Shown here one piece after another: positions 31,881-38,978 of a stretch of 38,978 nt of DNA (position 1 is the first letter of the stretch; each line of letters begins with the position of its first letter). A program made the position numbers and the translations under genes. The DNA comes from Rikenellaceae bacterium (lineage in GTDB: Bacteria > Bacteroidota > Bacteroidia > Bacteroidales > UBA932), in assembly GCA_900769735.1 (NCBI GenBank), contig CAAGHY010000033.1, forward strand, positions 1 to 38,978, given 5' to 3'. The notes beneath the pieces are model-generated. The model saw only the letters and a list, made by a program, of their open reading frames with translations, did no database searches and was not told the origin of the DNA.

Positions 31881-33341
31881 ATGGAAGATTTGATTGTACC
31901 TGATGGCTGGGATATGAGCCAGAGCATCATTAAGGTAATTGGAGTTGGTGGTGGCGGCTGTAATGCCGTATCCGAGATGTTCCGCCAAGGGATAAAGGAT
32001 GTGGAGTTTATGGTGTGCAACACAGATATCCAGTCACTTAAAATAAGCCAGGTTCCCGAAACATTGCGTTTGGGATCCGACCTTACCAGAGGCCTTGGAG
32101 CAGGTTGTGACCCCGAGAAAGGACGCAAGGCTGCAACAGAATCAATTGACGATATCAGAAAATCCCTTCAGGGAAACACAGAAATGGTTTTCATCACTGC
32201 CGGTATGGGTGGTGGTACTGGAACCGGTGCTGCCCCTGTAATTGCACAGGTTGCAAAGGAGTTGGGCAAACTTACAGTAGCTGTAGTTACCCTTCCTTTC
32301 AGGGATGAAGGACCTGATTTTGTAAAACGTGCCATTCTGGGTATCAGGGAGCTGAGAAAATATGTGGACAGTCTCCTTATCATTGACAACCAGAAGCTTT
32401 ACAAGGTATTTGGTGACCTTACAATCTTTGATGCCTTCCCACGTGCCAATGAGGTGTTGAGTACAGCGGTAAGGAGTATTGCAGATATCATCAACCGTCC
32501 CGGTTTCATCAATGTGGATTTTGCCGATGTAAGGATGGTTATGAACAACAGCGGTATGGCAATCATGGGTATGGGTGAGGCTGAAGGCCCCGACAGGGCA
32601 ATTGATGCTGTACAGAAAGCCCTTGAGTCTCCGCTATTGAATGACTGTGACCTTACAACTGCCAAAGGTGTGCTTGTGAACATCACTTCCAGCAAGGAGG
32701 ACGGAGGTCTTACAATGGCAGAACTTTCCCAGATTATGGAACAGGTAAGAAGCTATACAGGCGGTTCTGCAAACAAGTTCAAGAGAGGTGTGGTATATGA
32801 CCCGTCTATCGGGAAGAAAATCAGTGTTACAATTGTTGCAACCGGTTTTGAAGTGAACAATTTGCCGCAGATCAGTGAGGAGGATGAGTCTGATGTTGTA
32901 AGGATTGGAGAGAGCGGCGTTTATGATTTGGCCAGCAAGAGCAGTGCAAAACAGAGCAGTGATACAATTATCATAAATGATGTAACTTCAAGTGAGGAGG
33001 CAGCTGCATCTTACAGACAGGAGAGATATGCCCAGGAGAGTATGAGACCTGAGAAATATCCTCAGGAAACACCGGAAAGGGTCCAGCCTGCATTTGTAGA
33101 GGAGGAGCCGGCTGCAGAAAGATATGTAAGGCCACAGGGTAAACCTGCCCTTATCCTTGAACCGGATGAAGACATTACCGAGAAGGAGAGAATTCCTGCA
33201 TACATCAGAAGAAACAAGAAGCTGCACGGTATAATTACTGATACAGCTCCTGCACAGGCAAGCGGAAAGATGAGACTTGGTGAGGAAAACGGCACCCAGC
33301 ACCTGGGTGACAACTCATACCTGCACCAGACCCAGGACTAG
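31881..33341 (+). CDS. ftsZ: Cell division protein FtsZ
   Basis: A 486-residue tubulin-like GTPase that forms the Z-ring. The nucleotide motif is GMGGGTGTG (108-116), with NTDIQSL earlier. The T7 loop is FADVRMVM. After the globular core (to about residue 335) comes a long, low-complexity linker rich in Ser, Glu and Pro. The conserved C-terminal peptide, IPAYIRR, starts at about residue 438 but is not at the end: about 40 further residues follow it. E. coli FtsZ (383 residues) has this peptide at its very end. No terminator is visible before gltX. Confidence 0.97.
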   Translation: MEDLIVPDGWDMSQSIIKVIGVGGGGCNAVSEMFRQGIKDVEFMVCNTDIQSLKISQVPETLRLGSDLTRGLGAGCDPEKGRKAATESIDDIRKSLQGNTEMVFITAGMGGGTGTGAAPVIAQVAKELGKLTVAVVTLPFRDEGPDFVKRAILGIRELRKYVDSLLIIDNQKLYKVFGDLTIFDAFPRANEVLSTAVRSIADIINRPGFINVDFADVRMVMNNSGMAIMGMGEAEGPDRAIDAVQKALESPLLNDCDLTTAKGVLVNITSSKEDGGLTMAELSQIMEQVRSYTGGSANKFKRGVVYDPSIGKKISVTIVATGFEVNNLPQISEEDESDVVRIGESGVYDLASKSSAKQSSDTIIINDVTSSEEAAASYRQERYAQESMRPEKYPQETPERVQPAFVEEEPAAERYVRPQGKPALILEPDEDITEKERIPAYIRRNKKLHGIITDTAPAQASGKMRLGEENGTQHLGDNSYLHQTQD

Positions 33342-33371
33342 TTGCCTAACCGCAAAAAATTGTTAAGTTTG
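33341..33371 (+). promoter_or_regulatory. Promoter of gltX (GTTG, 19 bases, TAAGTTTG)
   Basis: TAAGTTTG at 33364-33371 has GTTG at 33341-33344 with a 19-base spacer. The start would be about 14 bases before the gltX ATG. This makes gltX and the two genes behind it separately transcribable from the dcw cluster. Confidence 0.55.
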
Positions 33372-33389
33372 CAAAAAACATATTAAGAT

Positions 33390-34988
33390 ATGACTCAGAG
33401 AAAAAGAAGGGTAAGATTTGCCCCAAGTCCAACAGGCCCTCTTCATATGGGAGGCGTAAGGACAGCATTATACAACTACCTGTACGCAAAACAGGCCGGC
33501 GGAGATTTCATTATCCGTATTGAGGACACAGACTCACAGAGATTTGTACCTGGAGCAGAGAAATATATCATAGATTCATTGAACTGGTGCGGCATTATTC
33601 CCGACGAAGGAGTGGATGCCCAGGGCAATGTAGTTGAGACACCAAGCGAGAGACACCCTCACGCCCCATACAGACAGTCACAGCGCAAACCTATCTACAG
33701 GGCATATGCAGAGAAGCTTATAGAGAACGGATATGCCTACTATGCATTTGACACCGCTGAGGAGCTTGATGCCAAGAGAAAAGAGGCTGAGGCCAACAAA
33801 CAGAACTTCATCTACAACTACCAGACCCGCAAGGAGATGAAAAACTCCCTTACCCTGCCTGAAGATGAGGTGAAGAGACTGCTTGAGACTACCACCAACT
33901 GGACAATCCGTTTCAAGAACCCTGAGGATGAGATTGTAAAGATGGATGACCTTATCAGAGGCCACATTGAGATGAATACCAACACATTGGATGACAAGGT
34001 GCTTTGGAAACGTGCAGACGAACTTCCTACCTACCACCTTGCAAACATTGTGGATGACCACCTTATGGAGATTACAGAGGTTATACGCGGTGAGGAATGG
34101 CTTCCTTCTCTCCCACTCCACTATATGCTTTACAAGGCATTCGGATGGACAGACACCCAGCCTCGCTTTGCCCACCTTTCATTGCTTCTAAAACCGGACG
34201 GCAAAGGCAAATTGAGCAAACGTGACGGAGACCGACTTGGTTTCCCTGTATTCCCACTGAAATGGATAAACGCAGAGGGTGAGGTAAGCCGCGGATACCG
34301 TGAGGACGGATATTTCCCTCAGGCATTTGTAAACTTGCTTGCACTTTTGGGCTGGAACCCAGGAACAGAGCAGGAGCTCTTTACAATGGATGAGCTTGTA
34401 CAGGCCTTCTCATTGGAGAGAGTGATAAAATCGGGTGCAAGATTCAATGCAGACAAGGCAAAATGGTTCAACCAGGAGTATCTGAGAAAACAGACAGATG
34501 CACAGTTGGCAGAGCTTTTCATCCCAATCCTTGCAGAGAAAGGTGTAGATGTGGAGAAATATCCATTTGCATTTGTAGAGCAGCTATGCGGTCTCATTAA
34601 AGAGAGAGCTCACTTTGTAGCTGATTTCTGGGACATCTGCAGCTACTTCTTCATTGCCCCAACTGCATACGCAGAGGCAGACGTGAAGAAATTCTGCACC
34701 CCTGAAACAATGGAGATCATTGAAAAAGTGAAAGCCTTCATTGCTGCAATGGACATCAAGGAGTTTGCAACTGCAGGTGACACCCCAAAAGCTGAATGTG
34801 TACACGCAATTGAGGAGAAACTTACAGGATACATCAAAGAGAATGAGTGGAAAATGGGTGCAGTGATGAATACCCTACGTCTGTTCTTCGTGGGCCAGGC
34901 AAAAGGTTTGGGAATTGCAGACATCATCTACTTTGTAGGAAAAGAGGAGGCTCTACGCAGAATAACAGCAGGACAAAATGCAATATAG
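33390..34988 (+). CDS. gltX: Glutamyl-tRNA synthetase
   Basis: A 532-residue class I aminoacyl-tRNA synthetase that charges tRNA-Glu. The HIGH-type motif is PSPTGPLHMGG (12-22), followed by RIEDTD. The KMSKS-type motif is GKLSKRDGDR (about 272-281). The Rossmann core, with EVIRGEEWLPS, and a C-terminal helical anticodon-binding domain are complete. The length is a little above the usual 470-510, as in other Bacteroidota. The last 11 bases overlap the next gene. Confidence 0.97.
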   Translation: MTQRKRRVRFAPSPTGPLHMGGVRTALYNYLYAKQAGGDFIIRIEDTDSQRFVPGAEKYIIDSLNWCGIIPDEGVDAQGNVVETPSERHPHAPYRQSQRKPIYRAYAEKLIENGYAYYAFDTAEELDAKRKEAEANKQNFIYNYQTRKEMKNSLTLPEDEVKRLLETTTNWTIRFKNPEDEIVKMDDLIRGHIEMNTNTLDDKVLWKRADELPTYHLANIVDDHLMEITEVIRGEEWLPSLPLHYMLYKAFGWTDTQPRFAHLSLLLKPDGKGKLSKRDGDRLGFPVFPLKWINAEGEVSRGYREDGYFPQAFVNLLALLGWNPGTEQELFTMDELVQAFSLERVIKSGARFNADKAKWFNQEYLRKQTDAQLAELFIPILAEKGVDVEKYPFAFVEQLCGLIKERAHFVADFWDICSYFFIAPTAYAEADVKKFCTPETMEIIEKVKAFIAAMDIKEFATAGDTPKAECVHAIEEKLTGYIKENEWKMGAVMNTLRLFFVGQAKGLGIADIIYFVGKEEALRRITAGQNAI

Positions 34989-36921
34989 AAATATACTTAA
35001 CCTGAAAGAATCTATTGCAAAAAGCAGAAAGCCATTCCTTATGGCTCTCTGCTTTATTTTTTTGGGTGCACTGGGTGCATCCTGCAGCAATAGCGGAAAA
35101 AAGGGTGGCAATTATCTTCCCGACGGTAAAGTTGCTACCGAAAAATTCACTTTTGCCTGGATATCAGACAACCACCTGGGATCATTTGCCTACGCAGAAG
35201 ATGACCTTGTACAGGCAATTGAAGATATAAACCGGATGGACTCCATAGAGTTTGTAATACTTACAGGAGACCTCACCGAATTTGGAGTAACCTCTGAGTT
35301 TGCCCTTCTGAAAGAGAAACTAGCGGCCCTCAACAAACCGTACTATATGGTTGACGGCAACCACGACGTAAACTGGAGCGAGAACGGCACAACAACCTTT
35401 GAACACTACTTCAAGGGGAATGCCCCGCGATTCTGCTTTGATACCCACGGTATCCGTTTCATAGGTTGCGGAAGCGGCCCTATGCTAAGGATGGGATCCC
35501 CACATATCCCGCGTGAAGAGATCAACTGGCTCAAAGCTGTACTTGACACAACATACAAAGACCAGCCAATCATCTTTGCCAACCACTTCCCGCAGTTTGA
35601 GGAGATTGCCAACAGCTATGAGGTTACGAACATCCTTAAAGAATACAATGTACAGTACATCCTGTGCGGACATTTCCACGTAAACTCCACCAAAGAGTAC
35701 AACGGCCTTACCAGTGTACTTGGCCGCTCCCTTCTCCGCAGATCAGATCCAATGGGGGGGTACAACATAGTAACCGTTACACCTGATTCAATGTTTGTGG
35801 CGGAGCGTACCGTAAAAGGCCCTACCCACCCTATATGGTTCAGAGGGGCACTGCAGGAGGTGTACTCACCAAAAGGTGAACAGATGGAGATCTCATACGC
35901 CATAAATGAAGAATATCCTCAGGTAAAGGAGCTATGGAGAATTGAAGAGACATCAGACATTGCCTCCCAGGCATCAATTGACGGAGACTTATATGTATAC
36001 ACCACTACAAGGGGAAAAACAGTGGCTATAAACGCCTCTACCGGCAAAAGGGTATGGGAATACCAGACAGGGAACAAAATCTTCTCAGCCCCTTATATTG
36101 GCGCAGAAACAATATATATCTCTTCAACTGACGGATACATATATGCCCTTAAACGCAAAAACGGCAAACTGATCTGGAAATACAACACCGGATACCCTGT
36201 TGTTGCATCCCCTCTTGTTGTTGGAGACACATTGTTTGTGGGATCTTCAAATGAAAAATTCTACTCAATAGATGCACTGCAGGGAAAATTGAACTGGGTA
36301 TCAGAAGGGTTCCCCGGATATATGGAATCCCGCCCTTGCGCAGACAACTCCAACATCTACACAGGTGGCTGGGAAGGGCGCTTCTGGGCAATCAACCGCA
36401 CTACCGGAGAGAAAGTTTGGGAACACAACATAGGGAAAGGACGCTACTTCTCCCCTGGCGCCTGCTGGCCAATACTTGCCAAAGGGCACATATTTGTACA
36501 AAGCTCAGACAAAGTTCTCAGAGCATATACTCCCGATGGTTTGATTGCCTGGGAGAATACTTCAGCAATGGGAAGGGAATCAATAGGAATCTCTACAGAC
36601 AGCAACACTTTATACGTAAAGGGAACCGAAGATACCTTCACAGCATTTGACCTTACAACTGAAGGGTTCCCTATAAAATGGGAAACAAAAATGCCTTACA
36701 CATTCAACTTCATACCAACGGCTCCTGTAGAAATACCGGAGAAAAACACTGTACTTGCAGCCGACACATACGGCACAATTTGTGCGGTAGATTCTAACGG
36801 TAAAGGACTTGTATGGCAATACAAGATCTCAAACTGTGCAGTTACATCATTCTGTGCAACAGAAGATGGAAATGCCATAGCAATGACAATGGACGGAAAA
36901 ATAGTAAAACTGAAATTCTGA
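34978..36921 (+). CDS. Lipoprotein: metallophosphatase fused to a PQQ-type beta-propeller
   Basis: A 647-residue protein with a signal and lipobox (LGALGASC, Cys36; an in-frame ATG at 35041 would give a shorter signal). Residues about 57-240 are a calcineurin-like phosphoesterase with every metal motif present: DNH (64-66), GD (97-98), GNHD (127-130), His203 in NHFPQ and GHFH (231-234). Residues about 330-645 contain about seven repeats of the PQQ/BamB type (examples GKRVWEYQTG, GKLIWKYNTG, GEKVWEHNIG), suggesting a seven-bladed propeller. The protein is probably anchored in the envelope and may hydrolyse a phosphoester bound or presented by the propeller; the substrate is unknown. It starts inside the end of gltX. 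A run of seven G (35754-35760) lies in the first domain. Confidence 0.87.
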   Translation: MQYRNILNLKESIAKSRKPFLMALCFIFLGALGASCSNSGKKGGNYLPDGKVATEKFTFAWISDNHLGSFAYAEDDLVQAIEDINRMDSIEFVILTGDLTEFGVTSEFALLKEKLAALNKPYYMVDGNHDVNWSENGTTTFEHYFKGNAPRFCFDTHGIRFIGCGSGPMLRMGSPHIPREEINWLKAVLDTTYKDQPIIFANHFPQFEEIANSYEVTNILKEYNVQYILCGHFHVNSTKEYNGLTSVLGRSLLRRSDPMGGYNIVTVTPDSMFVAERTVKGPTHPIWFRGALQEVYSPKGEQMEISYAINEEYPQVKELWRIEETSDIASQASIDGDLYVYTTTRGKTVAINASTGKRVWEYQTGNKIFSAPYIGAETIYISSTDGYIYALKRKNGKLIWKYNTGYPVVASPLVVGDTLFVGSSNEKFYSIDALQGKLNWVSEGFPGYMESRPCADNSNIYTGGWEGRFWAINRTTGEKVWEHNIGKGRYFSPGACWPILAKGHIFVQSSDKVLRAYTPDGLIAWENTSAMGRESIGISTDSNTLYVKGTEDTFTAFDLTTEGFPIKWETKMPYTFNFIPTAPVEIPEKNTVLAADTYGTICAVDSNGKGLVWQYKISNCAVTSFCATEDGNAIAMTMDGKIVKLKF

Positions 36922-36927
36922 TAAAAT

Positions 36928-37338
36928 ATGAAAAGACTGATTGTATGTGTGGCGGCAATGTTGCTTGCCGGCACAACCTTTGCGCAAGTGAAATGGGAAG
37001 AAGGAACACTTAACCAGGCCCTGAAAAAAGCCAAGGAAAGCGGTAAAGAACTTGTATTTTTGGACTGCTATGCAACTTGGTGCGGCCCTTGCCAATATAT
37101 GGCAAAATCTGTATTCACTACAAAAGAGGCCGGTGACTACTTCAACAAAAAGTTTGTGAACATAAAGATTGATATGGAAAAAGGTGAAGGAATCAATCTT
37201 GCCCGCCAATTCAAGATACAGGGCTACCCAACATTCATAATCCTTAACTCAAACGGAAAAGAACTTGGCAGAATAGTTGGAGGAGCCGAAATCAAACAGT
37301 TCATCCAGAAAGTTGAAGGTGTACTTAGAAAGAAATGA
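36928..37338 (+). CDS. Secreted thioredoxin-family protein
   Basis: A 136-residue protein with a Sec-type signal peptide ending near TTFAQ (residue 20). The thioredoxin fold has the active site WCGPC (Cys52, Cys55), followed by the cis-proline in QGYPTFIIL. The CGPC pair is that of general thioredoxins, and the ALKKAKESGKELVFLDCYATWC start resembles the thioredoxin_7 / DsbD-gamma-like group. It probably reduces or forms disulfides in the periplasm. It lies 6 bases after the phosphatase-propeller gene, in the same operon. Confidence 0.9.
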   Translation: MKRLIVCVAAMLLAGTTFAQVKWEEGTLNQALKKAKESGKELVFLDCYATWCGPCQYMAKSVFTTKEAGDYFNKKFVNIKIDMEKGEGINLARQFKIQGYPTFIILNSNGKELGRIVGGAEIKQFIQKVEGVLRKK

Positions 37339-37364
37339 CAAGTACCTTATTTAATATAACGGAT

Positions 37365-37401
37365 AAAAAAAAGACTTGGCCATTGGCCAAGTCCTTTTTT
37401 T
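37365..37401. terminator. Bidirectional terminator between the thioredoxin and SusD genes
   Basis: GACTTGGCC (37373-37381) pairs with GGCCAAGTC (37385-37393) around ATT. Eight A precede it and a run of T follows, so it works in both directions. It lies between the converging stop codons at 37338 and 37414. Confidence 0.88.
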
Positions 37402-37413
37402 ATAGGAGAGTTA

Positions 37414-38973
37414 TTATTTAACCTCGTCGTTGTAGTTAGTCTCTTTCTCTGGAAGAACTGAAGTCCACCAGTTGTTAGACTGCTCCTGTACACATTTAAC
37501 TGCATAAGTCAAGTAAGAGTTACCACCCTCGCTGAAGTGTTTTCTGTCAATTGGATCGTTCCAACGTTTAAGGTCGAACCAACCGAAGCCCTCACCCCAA
37601 AGCTCAATGCTTCTGTATTTCTTGATCTCAGCAAATAGCTCGTCACCAGTCTTAGTACAAGTGTACTGAGGGTCACGACCTGAAGAAGCTGTCAACTCCT
37701 CTAGTAGAGCCTGAGCTGCAGACTCGTTACCCATTTTATACTGACACTCTGCCTCAATTAGATACATCTCTGATGCACGGAAGTGGTTAACGTGACCAAC
37801 ACCTACACCGTCCAAGCATCTGAATTTGGTCTGATGCCATGCAGCAACTTTAGCTGAAGAAGGAACCTCTGGGTAGGTAGCGAAGAATCTCTTATGCATT
37901 GCTGAACCTGAAGATGCCTGGCCGTTAGTCTTGCTGTAAGTCTCACCCTCTAGTGGAGCAAAGAAAATCTCTCTTCTGTAGTCAGTCTCTGGGATTGACT
38001 CATAAAGAATCTTAGAGATAGAGATAGGGTATGATCTCACTGCTGAAGTATTAGCCTGGAAACCGTTGTAAGCAAAGAATGAGTAGTAGTACAAAGTCTC
38101 AGTCTCTGAACCGTAGCTACTCCAAATCCACTCTGAAGTTGGAGTGTTGAAACCTGCAAAGTAATCTTTCTTGCTCATTAGAGGGTAATCCTGTCTTGCT
38201 TTCTGAGCGTACTGTGCAGCAGTTGCATAGTCACCTTTAACCAAAGCAGCACGAGCGTAAACAGCGTAAGCTACGTCTTTGTTGATCTGGTAGTTCTCAG
38301 TAGAAGCATTTCTCTTGTAAGCCTGTTTCTCCAATACTGGAATAGCCTCATTCAAGTCAGTAGTAATCTGAGCATAAGTATCATTAGCTGATGAAAGACC
38401 CATAGAACCTGTGCTGGTGTCAAGACGAAGTACTAGACCGTTACCGTTCTTAGCCTCATCTGATTTACCCATAAACCAAGCATAGTGGAATCTCTGAGAA
38501 AGCTGCATATAACAGTAAGCACGCATAACTTTAGCCTGAGCAATGATATAATCTCTCTTACTCTCATCACCTGCAGCATCAGGACCATAAACGATAATTG
38601 CATTAGCATTACCAATGATTCTGTAGTAGTAGTACCAAGGAAGGATAATCCAAGTAGACTGTGGGTTGATGTGGTAGCTGTTATCCAATAGATAAATATT
38701 CATACTGGTGAAACGGTTATAATCGTTACTTGCATAGTTACCCAAGTAATGTTTGATTGTACCCTCACCGTTGTAGCCCTGACCGAAAGCACCATACTGC
38801 TGGGTCATCTGACGGTATAGACCATTAATAGCCAACTCCATATTGTCTACAGTCTCAAAGATTGTAGCAGTACCTGTAGAAGATTCAGGAGAGGTATTTA
38901 GATAGTCACTTGAACAAGAGTTCATTACAAGAACTCCCATTGCAACCATAAGTAATCTGAATATCTTTTTCAT
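37414..38973 (-). CDS. SusD/RagB-family nutrient-binding lipoprotein
   Basis: A 519-residue lipoprotein (signal MKKIFRLLMV..., lipobox LVMNSC, Cys20). The mature N-terminus YLNTSPESS, the YYYYRIIGNANAII segment, the TPR-like helical pairs (YIIAQAKVMRAYCYMQLSQRFHYAW region) and the C-terminal LFAEIKKYRSIELWGEGFGWFDLKRW block are typical of SusD/RagB. Such proteins sit on the outer membrane as lids on SusC-type TonB-dependent transporters and bind glycans or peptides. Codons resemble those of efp (many GTA, CTT and TCT forms), consistent with high expression. The start lies 5 bases from the window edge, so its SusC partner, promoter and ligand genes are not visible. Confidence 0.93.
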   Translation of the reverse strand: MKKIFRLLMVAMGVLVMNSCSSDYLNTSPESSTGTATIFETVDNMELAINGLYRQMTQQYGAFGQGYNGEGTIKHYLGNYASNDYNRFTSMNIYLLDNSYHINPQSTWIILPWYYYYRIIGNANAIIVYGPDAAGDESKRDYIIAQAKVMRAYCYMQLSQRFHYAWFMGKSDEAKNGNGLVLRLDTSTGSMGLSSANDTYAQITTDLNEAIPVLEKQAYKRNASTENYQINKDVAYAVYARAALVKGDYATAAQYAQKARQDYPLMSKKDYFAGFNTPTSEWIWSSYGSETETLYYYSFFAYNGFQANTSAVRSYPISISKILYESIPETDYRREIFFAPLEGETYSKTNGQASSGSAMHKRFFATYPEVPSSAKVAAWHQTKFRCLDGVGVGHVNHFRASEMYLIEAECQYKMGNESAAQALLEELTASSGRDPQYTCTKTGDELFAEIKKYRSIELWGEGFGWFDLKRWNDPIDRKHFSEGGNSYLTYAVKCVQEQSNNWWTSVLPEKETNYNDEVK

Positions 38974-38978
38974 CTCTA

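Noticed and set aside
33302..33336. CCTGGGT ... ACCCAGG inverted repeat at the ftsZ 3' end as a terminator
   Set aside because: The loop is 21 bases and there is no T-run; it lies within coding sequence and is probably accidental.
35754..35760. G7 homopolymer as a phase-variation switch in the phosphatase-propeller gene
   Set aside because: Seven G is short, the reading frame is intact, and there is no related variable system nearby.
1..38978. CRISPR arrays, insertion sequences, integrases, rRNA or phage genes
   Set aside because: None was seen; no spaced direct repeats, transposase motifs or terminal inverted repeats stood out on either strand.

Overview
The window looks like chromosomal core DNA from a member of the Bacteroidota, most likely order Bacteroidales. 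The evidence is a SusD/RagB lipoprotein, a CCDC81-type HU membrane protein, a Bacteroidota-style division and cell-wall (dcw) cluster, murE with the DNPR motif of meso-diaminopimelate-adding enzymes, and repeated promoter -7 boxes of the form TAnnTTTG. In one case (the tRNA) the box has a TTTG 20 bases upstream. I could not assign a genus. No phage, transposase, integrase, CRISPR array or rRNA was seen, and no gene-free stretch exceeds about 180 bases.

Layout. 1-2.6 kb: the 5' half of a tRNA-Asn (minus, cut by the window edge), a membrane protein with two HU-like domains, an MscS-type channel, a small HU protein and a Dabb protein. 2.6-6.3 kb: two closely similar transglutaminase-like lipoproteins, one on each strand, flank the gene for elongation factor P. 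6.3-9.3 kb (minus): ppx/gppA, a sigma-54-type response regulator that lacks a DNA-binding domain, and a cyclophilin with an insertion. 9.4-10.9 kb: cmk and ispH. 11-14.5 kb (minus): dnaX, lptB and an LD-carboxypeptidase lipoprotein. 14.6-16.5 kb: an M16 peptidase and an O-methyltransferase. 16.5-17.8 kb (minus): an M23 peptidase lipoprotein.

17.9-33.3 kb is the dcw cluster in one orientation with very short gaps: mraZ, rsmH, ftsL, ftsI, murE, mraY, murD, ftsW, murG, murC, ftsQ, ftsA, ftsZ. It encodes synthesis of the peptidoglycan precursor from UDP-MurNAc to lipid II, the septal synthase and the FtsA/FtsZ scaffold; murF and ddl are not in it. Three TGGAA repeats at an exact 10-base period lie just upstream of mraZ and look like an MraZ operator. 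33.4-37.3 kb: gltX with its own promoter, then a metallophosphatase/beta-propeller lipoprotein and a secreted thioredoxin. 37.4-39 kb (minus): a SusD-like lipoprotein whose SusC partner would lie beyond the right edge.

Most of the window is ordinary housekeeping sequence. The points most worth a second look are the putative MraZ operator, the HTH-less sigma-54 activator, the transglutaminase pair around efp, the probable leaderless starts of cmk and dnaX, and the M23 peptidase with Asp in place of a zinc-ligand His.
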